A stretch of DNA of 64,000 nt from Roridomyces roridus (lineage: Eukaryota; Basidiomycota; Agaricomycetes; Agaricales; Mycenaceae): positions 434,001 through 498,000 of the forward strand of contig JARKIF010000019.1 in assembly GCA_029378245.1 (NCBI GenBank), in the 5' to 3' direction. The position numbers and the translations under genes were made by a program. The notes beneath the pieces were generated by a model. That model did no database searches and had not been told where the DNA came from. It saw only the letters and a program-made list of their open reading frames with translations. Positions 1 through 11,180 of this stretch are shown here, in pieces. The stretch's first letter is position 1, and each line of letters starts with the position of its first letter.

Positions 1-724
1 ACACTGCATTATCCGTTCTTTAAGATTATGGCTCCATCACTGATGGCTCTTCCCCATTTGTGCAACACTTCTGTTGTCTTCCTCTCTCATCGGGCCGAGC
101 AGCCAATGGGCTCCTGTGTGATTCATGTGCATTTTTCTCATGAGAACGCGCAACTCAACAGCATTTCAACAGCATTCTACGCGACGTGACGCCGGCTCGA
201 GGCAACGTATACCTGCCGGGTGTTGCCGTGTTCATCTTGATCTCACAGCTAACACGCCGAATTCGGTTCCCTGTGGTCCCACGACGCGCCTCGTGCCATT
301 CAACAGCATCTGCACTGCTTCGGACTATCATGCTTCTCTGTCAGTGAGCCCGGCACTGAACGCGCGGCCTCGAGCACCACGCCGGCCTCCGCGCGATGAA
401 CCAGCTGTTAAATAGAACTAACCGCACCATCCTTTTCGCACTGCCAATACCCTTCGAGTGCAAGCATTTCTCCTCGACGCTCTCTCTGGCCCTCTCCGAG
501 TCTGGACCAATGCCTGCTGCGCTGCTGATTCCCTTCTCTCTGCTGGTATTCTCGAGCTCTGCCGGGTCGTGGTCATTTCTCCGTCTCCTGGCTCTCTGCC
601 CGTATCATCGAGCTCTCTACCCCTGAAATGACGCTGGATTCTAGCCATTTCCTCCACTTGCGGCCGAATATTCAAAGCCCACTGTGCTTCCTCAATCCAT
701 CATCGGCTACCCCGTCGGTACACT
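1..724. other. no supported gene; possible old LTR edge at the start
   Basis: I see no convincing gene here. Open frames are short, serine- and arginine-rich and overlap on both strands. Bases 1-32 loosely resemble the end of the copia LTR seen at 36.1 kb: a CATTATC-GTTCTT stretch followed by a GATTATGG-type sequence like the primer-binding site there. The window could therefore open at the edge of an older copia relative, but the match is short and imperfect. Confidence 0.3.
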
Positions 725-1083
725 GTGACCACCTCTTTGAATCCCTCGGCGTCGTCTTCAATTCTTGAATCTTCGGACCCGGGTTCACTCCGCATGCTCA
801 GACCACAAGGCACAGCTCCAGTGACTCAGTCCAATACTGCTCCCTCCACAGCGTTGCACAGCTCATCCACCCCCTCACATGTTCTCCCTCTGCTTAGCGC
901 CATTGCGATCGGGAATGTGGTGCTGCGCACCAGTGCCAGGTCAATGTTCAACAGTGACCCCGTGCCTTGGAGTCGCACCACGCCTACTCCGTTCACCCAG
1001 GTGTGTGTTCATTTCTTATATCCTGCCTGGCTAAGCCCGCTTCTCTTTTTATTGATTTCATGCAGGCTGCTGCTTCGTGGTAA
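725..1083 (+). CDS. possible two-exon fragment, unknown
   Basis: An open stretch rich in Ser, Thr and Pro reaches about 998 and ends at a plausible donor (CAG then GTGTGT). A plausible acceptor lies at 1063-1065 (ATGCAG). Joining them gives a short tail Ala-Ala-Ala-Ser-Trp and a stop at 1083. No domain is recognisable and the start codon is not defined. It could be the 3' end of a gene cut by rearrangement, or a chance open frame. Confidence 0.2.
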
Positions 1084-1226
1084 ATAGTCTGTGGTTGTTC
1101 TTTAAATTCATTTTGTACTTGGAATTGATTTTGTTCAAACTTGGAACTCGCCTCCGGGTACTTGGAAGACCTTCCGGAGCGAAGCGGAGGAATGCCTTGT
1201 TTACATCTTGATTCAGTACCACCACC

Positions 1227-2788
1227 ATGCCCTACTCGATTTCTGCCCTCTTCGCCCTCCCTCGCAGCTTCGCAGGCCTGTTCTTCGCCAGAAAGGCTTT
1301 CCACCTCTCCTCGCCGTCGCCGCCTGTTGTCAAGTACACGCCGACTCGCACCACTCCCATCCTCCTTGAGCCCACACGATGCCTTCCAAGCCCGACTTCC
1401 AGCGAGCAGTTCCAGCTCCCCTACGTCGTTATGTTTGGATTCGCCCTCGTCATCTTCGCCAGTGTCGTCTTCACCATCTGGTCGATCTTCAAAGACGCTC
1501 GCTGCTCACCAACACCACCACCAGAGCCCGACACAGAGCCCGACATATCACCACGGGATTACACACGGATAATGACGTTCCTGGCCGCGTTCTTCATGAC
1601 CCTTTGCGCCTATGTGTCCGCGTCGTCGACTCCCAAGACGCCCGACAGCTTGTTTTTCGGAATGACCATCCAGGGTCTCGTACAAACGGTGGAGGACCAA
1701 ATCCAATCCGGCCTCGGTGTTATCCAGCATCTCCACGACCACGGCCTGCATTATCTCAAGATTACACTGCTCGCGATCGTCGGACATTCCCTCGGGCTCC
1801 TCATCGTCTTCGCCCAGCCACGTGCTCTTTCCTTCGCACACCGTATTCTTGCCAAGATCTGTCACTCGTGGCAGCGATTAAGCCCAACCTTCGTGCCGCT
1901 CTTCCTCTTCCTCTTCCATCCTCAGCTCAATTGGGCCCTCTGGATGCATCATTATTTCGCTTGCCGTGATGGCTATATCCTTGAACGCTATATTGGTGAG
2001 TAACTGTGATTTTCGAAGTTGACTAGTATTAACATGCATACCAGATGGTCGTTGGCCCTGTTGTAATCTATTCCACCGCAGTCGGCCTTTCGAGTGGGCT
2101 CCTCATCCTCCGCTCTCTTCCATCTGCAACCCGAGCGACCATCCGAGAGTTGTACCACGAAGACGCTCACTCCCTTATATTCTTCGCCGTTTCCTCGGTT
2201 GTCGCCGTCCATTACTCTGCCTCCGTGCTCTACTTCACAGTGAAAGAAGTATGGCCGATGGGTCTTGACGTGCAAACATGGATTGAGATTCGACTCGACA
2301 ACGTGTTATCTTCGTCAGAGGCGCGGGCAGAAGTTTGGGAGCTCCATGCACCATCGAGGGAGCGCCACAGGAGCTGGAGGATTACCCAGAGCAGCGAGGT
2401 TTTCAAGATTATGCGGCTTTTGTGGACGACAGCTGGGTCGAGTTGGCAGGCACTGCCTTGCGCACAGAAATTGGTGAGCATCGCTTTTTGTCCCTGTTAC
2501 TTGTGCTCATTTAGTTCTAGCTCGTTGTTGCACCGGCTGCCGTCTTCTGCGTCTACTTCTACATTGTGAGTTCCTTCTTTCGTTTACTGTTCTTTGACTC
2601 ATGTCGCTCAGACGCCCCTGCTCGATCGCATTGAACTTCTAATCCGAATAGAGTATTGGAAGTATCGACGTCGGCGGTATGTCAGCCAGTCATTCCCCGT
2701 TGTTCCTTCCTCACATTTCTCTAGGGCAGTCTGGCAATTTCACCTGAAGAACTACTCGGTTGAGAATCGGCTTGCGGCAAACAACTAG
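1227..2788 (+). CDS. multi-pass membrane protein, copy TM1
   Basis: I do not recognise a named family. The ATG at 1227 follows a likely 5'UTR splice acceptor (TTGATTCAG), which TM3 also has. The product starts MPYSIS and has hydrophobic segments near residues 70-90 (PYVVMFGFALVIFASVVF), 112-130, 180-200 and 225-240. After an intron at about 2001-2043 come two more segments in 2044-2470. Small exons follow, the last ending Asn-Asn-stop at 2788. In TM3 the matching junction is in phase (TTG then ATG). In TM1 the donor follows ATTG, so the spliced frame appears to shift, and read-through stops at 2003. The product may thus be truncated at about 258 residues. The gene converges on EH1, and the same pairing recurs at 41-45 kb. 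Confidence 0.6.
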
Positions 2789-3054
2789 ACGACCAGAAGA
2801 AGTGCCTAACGCAGCGCCGAACTCCAATACCGCGAAAGAGGATTCAATAGGGAAGGGTCACGAGTGAAGCTACCGGTGCGGCCATGAAGACTGTCGGGGA
2901 CGCCCAACTTTTTTCGCCACCAGCAAGCTTCCTACCTTCAAGATTCTAAAACGGTGTTTTGTTCTTCGTCGTGTGAGTGCACCTATCTTTCGAGACACCA
3001 GCTGCTTATCTAGTTGTCAGTGCGAGCAGTGCTTGGGCCGTCTAGTTATTGTCG

Positions 3055-3165
3055 CATTCCGACCGCCGAGTTCCAGGTTATACCCGCAGCTACATAGCTA
3101 GCACCCATATTCTCTTTTCTTTCTTTCTACATATCTCATCTGTATCTGAGTTCGAATATATATTA
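3055..3165 (+). repeat. 3'-flank repeat of the TM genes
   Basis: This block (CATTCCGACCGCCGAGTT, then TACATAGCTAGCACCCAT and a CT-rich tail) lies downstream of TM1. It recurs downstream of TM2 (15,300-15,355, inverted) and TM3 (43,050-43,110), and alone at about 17,110-17,235. It marks the edge of the duplicated unit. Confidence 0.75.
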
Positions 3166-3254
3166 TCTGCTTGCTTCATTCTTTACGTGTCAATCTCATA
3201 TCGAAATGTAAACCCAACGACGTCAGGGCGAATCGTTCGAAATGGAAACATAAT

Positions 3255-4864
3255 TCAAGAACAGGGATATGTGTATGTGGGAAACGAACCGAAACATGGA
3301 TGAGATATCCGACGTCGCATTCGAGAGCCTTTTTCAACAATCTCGGGAAGTAGTCCAGGGGCCACATCGCGGATGTCCTCGATGAGAGCGGGGGGGTTAT
3401 CCAGTCCAGCAAAATGTCCGCCAAAGTCGTGTACTAGGGGTTCAACATCAGTCTCATCAAACCAATTTCCTTTGTACGAGACCAAATTCCCAACCTTGGT
3501 GACGTACTCTTCCGGCCAAAATCCAACATTGAATTCGTATTGGCTGAAAAGCAGTGGAGCGTCCGTCGGAGTTGGGGTATATACTGTGTGGAACCCGTTC
3601 GGGTTCTGTGGGTAAATCCAGACGGAGGACAAGAACGAGTGGGTGAGGTAGTAGAGCGAGACGGATGTCAGGATTGCGGTATTGTCGAGTACAGATGGTG
3701 GTGTTCCTGCGCGCGGGTCGGACCCTGATGAGTTTGTAAGTGGACATGAAAGCGAGCTAGACGATGGACACACAGAGTTGGAATTTTCCTCCGATCCATG
3801 CAAGCTGTCCGATTGGATTGTCATACAGAGCCAGCCCAATATCGTTTGGCTGAACACAGATCAGTGGGTGGGAATATAAGACATCACGAAGCTGACCTTG
3901 GTCGTCTGTTCAGTAAAATACCCCGTCCCGATCGTGTTCCACTCTGCATTTCGCTGTAGGGTCACTTTCTGAGCATCCAACAGAGTGATATTGTTGTCTG
4001 CAATATCTTGGGCCGTTGGCGGGGTGAAGGGCAGGAAAGCAAAATGCGCCGCGGCGGCCGCGCAAACAGTCTCGTTGAAAGAGCTGTACAGGGAATATGC
4101 CACACCAGAGCCCTGCATTCCTGTGAGCGTTTTTTCGTAGACTATCTTGACAGATGTTCGTAACGCCATCAGTTCCATGCACAGCGTATGTCGAATACCC
4201 CAGGACCTCGCTCATCAACGTGTTGAATATTCTGGCGGTATCGTCGCCGGTCGAATTTTGAGGCGGGGGGGAGGAGAAGACAAATCCAGGGAGAGAGGGA
4301 ACCATAACGTCGAACGAGACGTTCTTTCCACTGGTAGCGTTGAACAACGGTTGAGTCAATGGCTCTATGACCGGGAGGAACTCCTGGAAAGAGCCTAGAT
4401 CGGGGAATTGAGAGGGAGTAGCAGGTCGAGATGAAATGGGCTCACCAGGCCACCCGTGAAGTAGAATGACGGGAATCGTGTCCGAAGCTTTCGATTTTTG
4501 GTGCACGAAATGCACGACTTGTCCTTCGATCTCGGCGGTGAAGTGGTCGAGTCTATTGGGCCATATGAGACACATTCCAGACAAGAAAACGCGACACTTA
4601 CTGGTTCAACTCGTCTTCCTGCTTTCCCCAATCAAAAGTCGTCACCCATTCCGTGAGCAAGTCACGTAAGGTATCCAACTCGATGCCTTTGTCGACTCCA
4701 GCGGCGGGATACAGAGCCTGTTCCGGTAGCCAGGTGTTGTTGACGAGGGCCTTGAGGTGCGGACTTCCCTCAGTGAAGGGCTTCAAATTGAACTTGTCGC
4801 CGGAGGCACCCAGCATAGTGGCGGCGAAAGCAGTGGTGATCACCAGGCGAGAAGTGAGGCCCAT
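3255..4864 (-). CDS. epoxide hydrolase (EHN plus alpha/beta hydrolase), copy EH1, altered
   Basis: EH1 is an epoxide hydrolase of the microsomal/juvenile-hormone type, which opens epoxides to diols. The ATG at 4864 gives a hydrophobic signal segment (SRLVITTAFAATMLGA), then an EHN-type N-terminal region and the oxyanion motif HGWPG. The nucleophile elbow reads HGTDG; EH2 and EH3 have HGTDW there. The donor that follows is GTTACG instead of GTGAGC or GTGCGT. The histidine region HDFGGHFAGLDNPP is intact. Just before it, the intron seen in EH2 is shortened, has lost its GT donor, and reads through in frame as about 12 extra residues (GNWFDETDVEPL). Four residues after KPFT are missing relative to EH2, and the C-terminus is replaced by about 25 unrelated residues. 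It is probably drifting or non-functional, though still largely open. Confidence 0.8.
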
Positions 4865-4889
4865 GTGTGGTTTTGGTTGTCGATAGGAT

Positions 4890-5773
4890 TCAATTGTCCA
4901 GATGGCCTCTTATAAGGATTTGAACAGATGAGTCTCGGCAAATTTGAAGCTGATTGCAAGCACGCTTACTCAGTTTTCGTGCGCAATCATGTCGGCTGGA
5001 CTTCGGGATCTGTAAAGGTTTGCAAGCGATGGCGAAATCAGACACAATATTCACAACGGCGCCCTTCGGGACCCCGCAGGGGATGATGGTACGGTAGAAG
5101 TAATAGAACATCTCCGAGAACCCCGGACCCGAAGTCGGCGGAAACTCGAGACTATCGCGACCATCCACGAGAGTTCGGTTGAGGCAAGGGGAAGCCAGGG
5201 AAACTCGAGCCAGATTGGATATGTAGTTATCGTGGCCAATTAGCCTGCTGCGAGGGTGATGATGGTCGCGAAAGAGATTTGTGGAGTTGTATATCCAGAG
5301 GAACGCGAAATCTTGAGAGTTCGTGGGAACTGGAACAAACGACGAAAAATCTGTTGTTGAACAGACATCGGCCGCAGACGGATGGGTTGGTGGACATGGA
5401 TGTGGTCCCAAAACCGGTGTCAATAGACACACAGCGCGCCAAGTGAGAAAAATAGGGATAGCGTTAGTTGTGACACTTGAGCGCCTCATCGCGACAAATG
5501 AGGAAGATCTCGGTCAGAATCTCAGCTGTCCGAGTCGGAGCGAGACGAATGGCTGACAAGACGCGTTTCAATCGTCGACGAGCTGTTCCTTCGGCGACCG
5601 TGTGCTGCTTCAACTTGCGAAGATTCACTGTGCCGAATTTGCGTGTCCAGCTGTGCCAGTTCAGACACGGAGGACGACAGCAAAAGACGCATTTGTCCCG
5701 TTTGAATCAAGTGTCGGTCGGTGGTTGGTTACTTGCGATTGTAGCTCTGAGATCGGGATTCATGATACTAAAA
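4890..5773 (-). pseudogene. F-box protein pseudogene
   Basis: Reading the minus strand from about 5773, an ATG opens MNPDLRATIASNQPPTDT and then hits a stop. The coiled-coil-like stretch that precedes mushroom F-boxes (LLLSSSVSELAQLDTQIRHS) continues in a second frame. The F-box-like segment RLAPTRTAEILTEIFLICRD is back in the first frame and stops at KCHN. A third stretch beginning at 5489 contains LTWRAVCLLTPVLGPHPC, typical of the region after the F-box, and stays open to 4890. The repeated frame changes show a decayed gene. F-box proteins recruit substrates to SCF ubiquitin ligases; this copy is unlikely to do so. It sits between EH1 and MYND A1. Confidence 0.6.
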
Positions 5774-5917
5774 ACTGAGTCAGTGTGAGGTCATGGACAG
5801 CAATAACACAAACGCGGGTGAGCGCAAGACGAAATACGCGTCTGATGTCATCAAACGGATCAACCGTGACACCCGACTCGTCACTCTTTCCAAGCCACTT
5901 CCATCCTGCCGCCCACG

Positions 5918-7659
5918 ATGCCATCGTCGCCGGCCAGCATAACCTTGGACATCCCGGGGGTCCCGCCCGACATCCAGCTAGCCTCCTCCGATCCGCTCGC
6001 GTGGGAGAAAAAGTGGGAGCAGGCTTTCGAAGCCGCTGCAGTCGCCAATCGTAGGCTCCCCGAGTCGCTCCGCACTGAAAGATGGCTCGTCTACAAAGAG
6101 TCCACTCGTTTACAGGATCCTAAAAGGCAGGACCACGTCATTCGGGGCGTCCGTTCGCTGCAAAAGACCTTGTGCCACATGCAGGCGCAGATGACTTTAC
6201 AGGCTGCGCCGTTCTGCGTCGGGAATGAGCTGCGGCGGAGATGGATGTCAGCCTCTCCCGCAAGGCGTGGCGAGATCATCCTCGCCGGTCTGGTCTATGC
6301 TTGCACCTCTATACCTGAGATGAGCGCTGCCCGATTGCATACCGAAAAAGAGATGAGCGTCGAATCGCACCGACAAAATGGCTCCCTATTCCCCGATCTT
6401 TTCGAAGAGATGATGGTACAGAATCCGACCTTTCGCCTCGCCGACACTCCAAACTATATTTCTCACCCGGTGTGGGATGCAATCACCGTTGAGCAGCAAT
6501 CACCCAAGACTACAGTCTGCGAAAGGCTCTCCCTGGCACTACTTCTCTGTCAACGGAACCTTTTGATTGGTGAGCATTCAGTCCCAGCTGTACCCTTGGC
6601 TCGTCTGAAAACTCAGCAGGATTTGTTTTACACTTTGCGCTTTGCTCGTTCCTCGACTTGCCACTCCCCGAGCTCGCTCAAATGAAAACTGGTTCCAAAC
6701 CTCAGAAACCACGCGACGAGCCCAGTCAAGCACTGAACATGCTTTACGGGGAAAACTCGGAAGTGGTCAAGTCATTCGGAAAGGTTGCGCGTCAGATGGA
6801 CAAGAGAGCCCACGCTCAAACGATGAAGGTACACGAGAGTGGGAAGCAAGACTGCCAGACGTGTGGCAAATTGAACGATACAACGAAAAAGTTCCCGCGC
6901 TGCAAACGATGCTGGGATACAATGCAGAGGGAGGTTTTGTACTGCTCACCGTGCGTACTAGTGTCCGTTTTCCCCTTCCACTGATTGCTTACCGCACCTT
7001 AGTGAATGTCAAAAAGTGGATTGGAAAGCTGGACATAAGAAAGAGTGTGGTAAATTCCTCCAGCTCGAGGATCTGACACCTTCGATTCCCGAGCAACCAT
7101 CTCTTCGAATCGGTCCTCCACTCTCGGGCTTCAAGCGCTCGGGGGCACTCGTTTTCCAAGTTGCACAACTCAACCACCTGTCGCCCGACTACGACTACAT
7201 CCTCTTTTCCATTCGCAATCGCGCATACTTGTCCTTTCGACATCCGCCCATCCGTGCTGCCTTTCGGGCGTGTAGAGACAAGGCGCTGACAACGGGCGAC
7301 CGCCGTGCTGTAGCGATGCTCGCTCAATTCCTCCGCTTCGTGTGCTCCCACGACCCACGGCCGCAAAGTATTGGTGTCGGCCCAGCTGGCATGATGGAGC
7401 AGATGTCGACTGAGTTCGAGTTTCCGGAGATTGCGCGCGTAGTGAACGAGATGGACCACCAAATGCTCTCAGATTCCGCGCAGCGTCCGTGCGTGCTCTT
7501 TTTCTTTCTGTCGATAGATAATTATCTCAAGTGATTTCCTCAAGACCTCTCATTATGGACGCAGGGGTCTCGGCGGAACAGTGGAAAACAATTCCAGTCA
7601 GATGGGTGGACTTTGGGGTCATTCCCGTCACCGACCGCTCTTCGATTTACGGCGCGTAG
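5918..7659 (+). CDS. MYND zinc-finger protein, family A, copy A1
   Basis: The gene has four exons, about 5918-6569, 6620-6950, 7003-7481 and 7565-7659. The middle carries a MYND finger, a Zn-binding protein-interaction module: CQTC, then CKRC, YCS, ECQ and HKKEC. The finger is split by an intron between YCSP and ECQ, and all ligands are present. The N-terminal 220 residues (for example APFCVGNELRRRWMSASPAR) and the C-terminal region (SGFKRSGALVFQVAQLNHLS) are conserved in A2 but match no domain I can name. The last exon is about 30 codons shorter than in A2, in frame. I place the third donor at GTCCGT because only that keeps the A2-like frame EQWK. A1 lies directly upstream of B1 on the same strand. 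Nuclear or cytosolic role unknown. Confidence 0.75.
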
Positions 7660-8403
7660 CATGTGGAGGTACAATAGTTTGCGGTCTTGTTTTCTTGCGC
7701 AACGTGTATCGTACATACGTTTGAGAATGGTTGATCGCTTGGCAATGAGAGCTGGGGGATCCGAACCATTCCAATGCTGATGCTCAAAGCGCACAACATC
7801 AATCAAGTTGAAATGAGCCCTTGGGAACGATCGTTCCTCGCGGAATCCAACGGCGCCCTGATATCTCCCACCTGTTTGCCAGGCCGCTGACGTCGGTCCC
7901 CTGCCCCAACCCTGCCATCCACTTGCTTTTAACACAGTCTGTTGATTTTCGGGACTGCCCAACAACGCTTCAGGTTCAAATTCAGTCTTTGCCAATGGAA
8001 TCATTCAGAACTGGTTCAGCCTCGGCCTCGAATTTCGACGAGACAGTCATGCAATATTTAATTTATCGCCAAAGTCTACTAATTTCAATAGAAGATGCTC
8101 ACAGAAAATTGCGGCGCTGCATGAGTTGCCTTGGTTGAAGAGAAAATACAATTTGATCAAGTTTGATCGATTTGATGCGCCCGGCGATTTGGCCGATAAA
8201 CAAACCCCGCTTGCCTCCGCACCACGACCATGGCCATAATCAAGTCATAATTCAGCAGCCTGCTTCCGCTCTGTTTCTCAACCCATGCCCGTTCGACTCT
8301 ATACGTCACTTTAGGTAATGTCCGCACCAACGCGTCTCGGGGCAATCTCGGGGACACTGCTGCTGATCCGGCCTCGTTTTTTCCCTTCTTTCTGATCACA
8401 CCC
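7660..8403. other. intergenic between MYND A1 and B1
   Basis: The first part (7660-7720) resembles the 3' flank of A2 (ATGTGGAGGTACAATA-TTTGC shared). The remainder should hold the promoter of B1. Open frames here are overlapping shadows; I see no gene. Confidence 0.4.
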
Positions 8404-10671
8404 ATGCATTCACGCAGACCTGCAAGGGACAAGACTCTCCTCCAGCTACTGGTCACCGCAGGACTTGCGTCCGATGCGAACCTTCTTGCAAACGAGATCT
8501 CTCGCAAACTACGTATTCCAGGTACGGCCATTCTTTACTCAAATCCCGCCATTTACAGGTCCCATTCAGATTGTAATACGACCCGGGGGCTCAAGAAATG
8601 TCACGAATCGTTTGAGACCGTCTCCGTTGCACTCGACAATGTCTACGCTCAGACTCGGGAATACTCAGGGAGCCAAGTAGTAGCCTCCGATCGTCTCGCC
8701 TCGGCCATCCTTGTTCTCTACAGTCGGATGGGAGATGATAACATCCTGCGAAAGCGCATTGTTTCTGAAACTCGTGCGGATCCTTGTCTGCCCTATCGCT
8801 TCAGCAGTACTAACGCACTTACTAGGGTTTCTGGAGAGAGCTGTGGCTCTGTTGACCTCACCGTGGGCACGAGAAACTGCTGTCTTGATCCTCAGCAGAT
8901 TTTCTCACCAGCGTGACTCGGAAGTTCTACAAGTCATTGCACGCTTCACCTCCGCCATTCTCGATTGTGCCGAGCCCCATCCGGAAGAGCTCGATTTTGT
9001 AGAAACGACCGTCTGCGTACTGTCGCATGCCATTACATGCGCGATCGACGCTGCCATACCAGATCCCGAAGTCGTGGCCGCATTACCGCGTGTCCTACGA
9101 TTCATGCTGAATGTTGTCCTCCTCCCGGCTTCCACCTCACTCAGCTTCCACCACCTGGTCACATTTTGTCATGAAACTGCATACCAATACCCTGTTCCCT
9201 TCCTTGCCAACCCAGATTCCATCAACTTTCTCGTCGCCTGCGCTCGGTCGCCTGATATCTGCACTCGAATCTGCTCGCAGCGCGCTCTGATCGATGTGTG
9301 TGCTCAATTAGCCGACTCCCGCCAGAGAGAGCATAAACCGGAACCTACCTCCCGGGATGTCTTCGAGTCGCTACAGACGTACTATCGTGACACAGAGCCT
9401 TTTGTTTCCCAGCTCCTGCAAGACGGAGACATGCTGAAAGCTCTCGCAAATGAGTACAAGACAAACTCGGACTGCTCGCACTTGCAGCTGGGACAGCAAG
9501 TCGCAGCTCTGATTTTGCGTAGCGAAACAGCTATCCGAGCGTTTACTCAACCTGATAATGAGGGAGCTGAGGAAGTGCTCGAGATGCTCCGGGTGTGCGA
9601 GGATGCCGTTCGGAACGCTGCGGACGACACGAACAAGTTGGATATTACGGCCGATGTTCTGCACATTCACATCCTCGTGTCTAAAGGGCAGCTGTGCCCT
9701 GCCTCCCACTACGCCGAAGAGGCCCTCAAGCGGCACCCATGTTTCCCTTTTTTCCATTATACCCTCGCCAATTTCGTATGCGGCAGGGACGAAAGCATTA
9801 CACGGGTTCTCCACGCCGATAAAGGATTGCAGTGCCGCGATGGCATGACAGACAACATGCAGCAACAGCTGCTCTACCTCAGCGTCTCTCATTCTCTTCT
9901 TGTTGTGTCTCGAATGGCGCAGGGACTCCCTTTGGACTTACGCATGAAGGAGGTCAACGTGTTGCTGGGGAAGGCATTGGATAACGCAAATACCTTCATG
10001 CGAGTCGCACCGTTGGATCACACCCTAATGCCATCGATGACCGCCGTCGGGACTCTCATTGACTTGCTTCGGAACGGGCACATCTGGAAGGACGAGAAAT
10101 TTCAGGTATGTGGGTCTGCTCTTCACTAGCGTAATTATGAGCTGATATTTTCCGCAGACGATCCGAAAATCCTTCACCCGAATCTGCGACATTGCCCGAT
10201 GTAACGGATGGGGCTTCACCCTCTTGAAAGATTGTGACGCGCTGGACAAGATACTCGATGGCATGCCGAGCGTCTGGGATACGTGGAGCTCAGTCATCTC
10301 TCGCCAACCCAAACGAGGCTACAAAGCACCGGCATCTGATTCGGATCATTCGGACGTGGATATTTCTGTGTGGTTCGAAAAGCTCAACACCACTCCGTGT
10401 TTTTCGCGCGAATGCGAATTACAAGGAGCAACCCCAGGTGCCCAACGATACGGGCTAGCGCAGTTGCATACCTGCTCCTTCTGTAATTGCGGTAGTGTGA
10501 CCCTCAAGAAATGTTGTCAAAAGACATGGTGAGTGGATGTCTATTGATTTCCTTTCGAACATGCTGACGGTTCAAATCACCAGGTATTGTAACAATGTCT
10601 GTCAGAAGATGCATTGGAAATTGCATCGCGAGGAGTGCAAAGCTGGCAGGATTAACGAGAATGCAAAATGA
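8404..10671 (+). CDS. MYND-type protein, family B, copy B1, defective zinc finger
   Basis: The ATG at 8404 gives MHSRRPARDK. Introns follow the codons for LRIP (joined reading IPDCNTTRGLKKCHESF), SETR and KFQ, and one splits the finger. The body is a long helical region of about 500 residues, perhaps HEAT/ARM-like, with no named domain. The C-terminus should be a MYND finger: CSFC, a second CX2C, then YCNNVCQ and HREEC. In B1 the second pair reads LKKCCQKTW, whereas B3 has LKKCAGCQKTW. Two codons are missing and the CX2C spacing is lost, so the first zinc site is probably not formed. The gene is otherwise open to the stop at 10671. The 3' flank matches that of B3. Confidence 0.75.
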
Positions 10672-11180
10672 GGAGTCAGCTTAGAGGGAGTTGCTGAATT
10701 GTAGCCAAGTATATATGTGACTTTCTTGACTATTCGCGCCGCGGCATGTACAGTAAATCACTCAACATTATTTCTTGACAAACTTATCAGGATAGCGAAC
10801 TTCGACCGGCTTATGCACAGTGAATCACGAAAGAAAACACAGATGGGCGCCCTGTTCAAGAAAATCACAGATATTGCGAGCCAAATACTGATCAACGTCT
10901 CCTTCGACGGCGACGTCTACTTTCGCTCGCTGTTCTTCCGGATCCATGTCGTCCTCGAGGCTCGACTCCGAGACATCTCAAACGATACTCTCGAGCTTCG
11001 ACTCGGAATATCATCCTCGTCCCGGCTATTGGACGCGTTCAACTCCAAATCTTCAACTTCAAGTCTTCAACACACACCTGGGTCCGAAAGATTTCAAGGT
11101 TGATACCGTGAATGCCCGTTGCATGTAGCAACTTGGATTGCAGAGGCACATGTTAAATTTGGACAGATACAGAACACTCA
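10672..11180. other. shared 3' flank of B1, then spacer
   Basis: The first 230 bp resemble, in inverted order, the flank below B3 (about 56,990-57,099). Shared pieces include TTGACTATTCGCGC and CAAGAAAATCACAGAT. This shows the duplication extended past the gene. No gene is seen. Confidence 0.5.
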
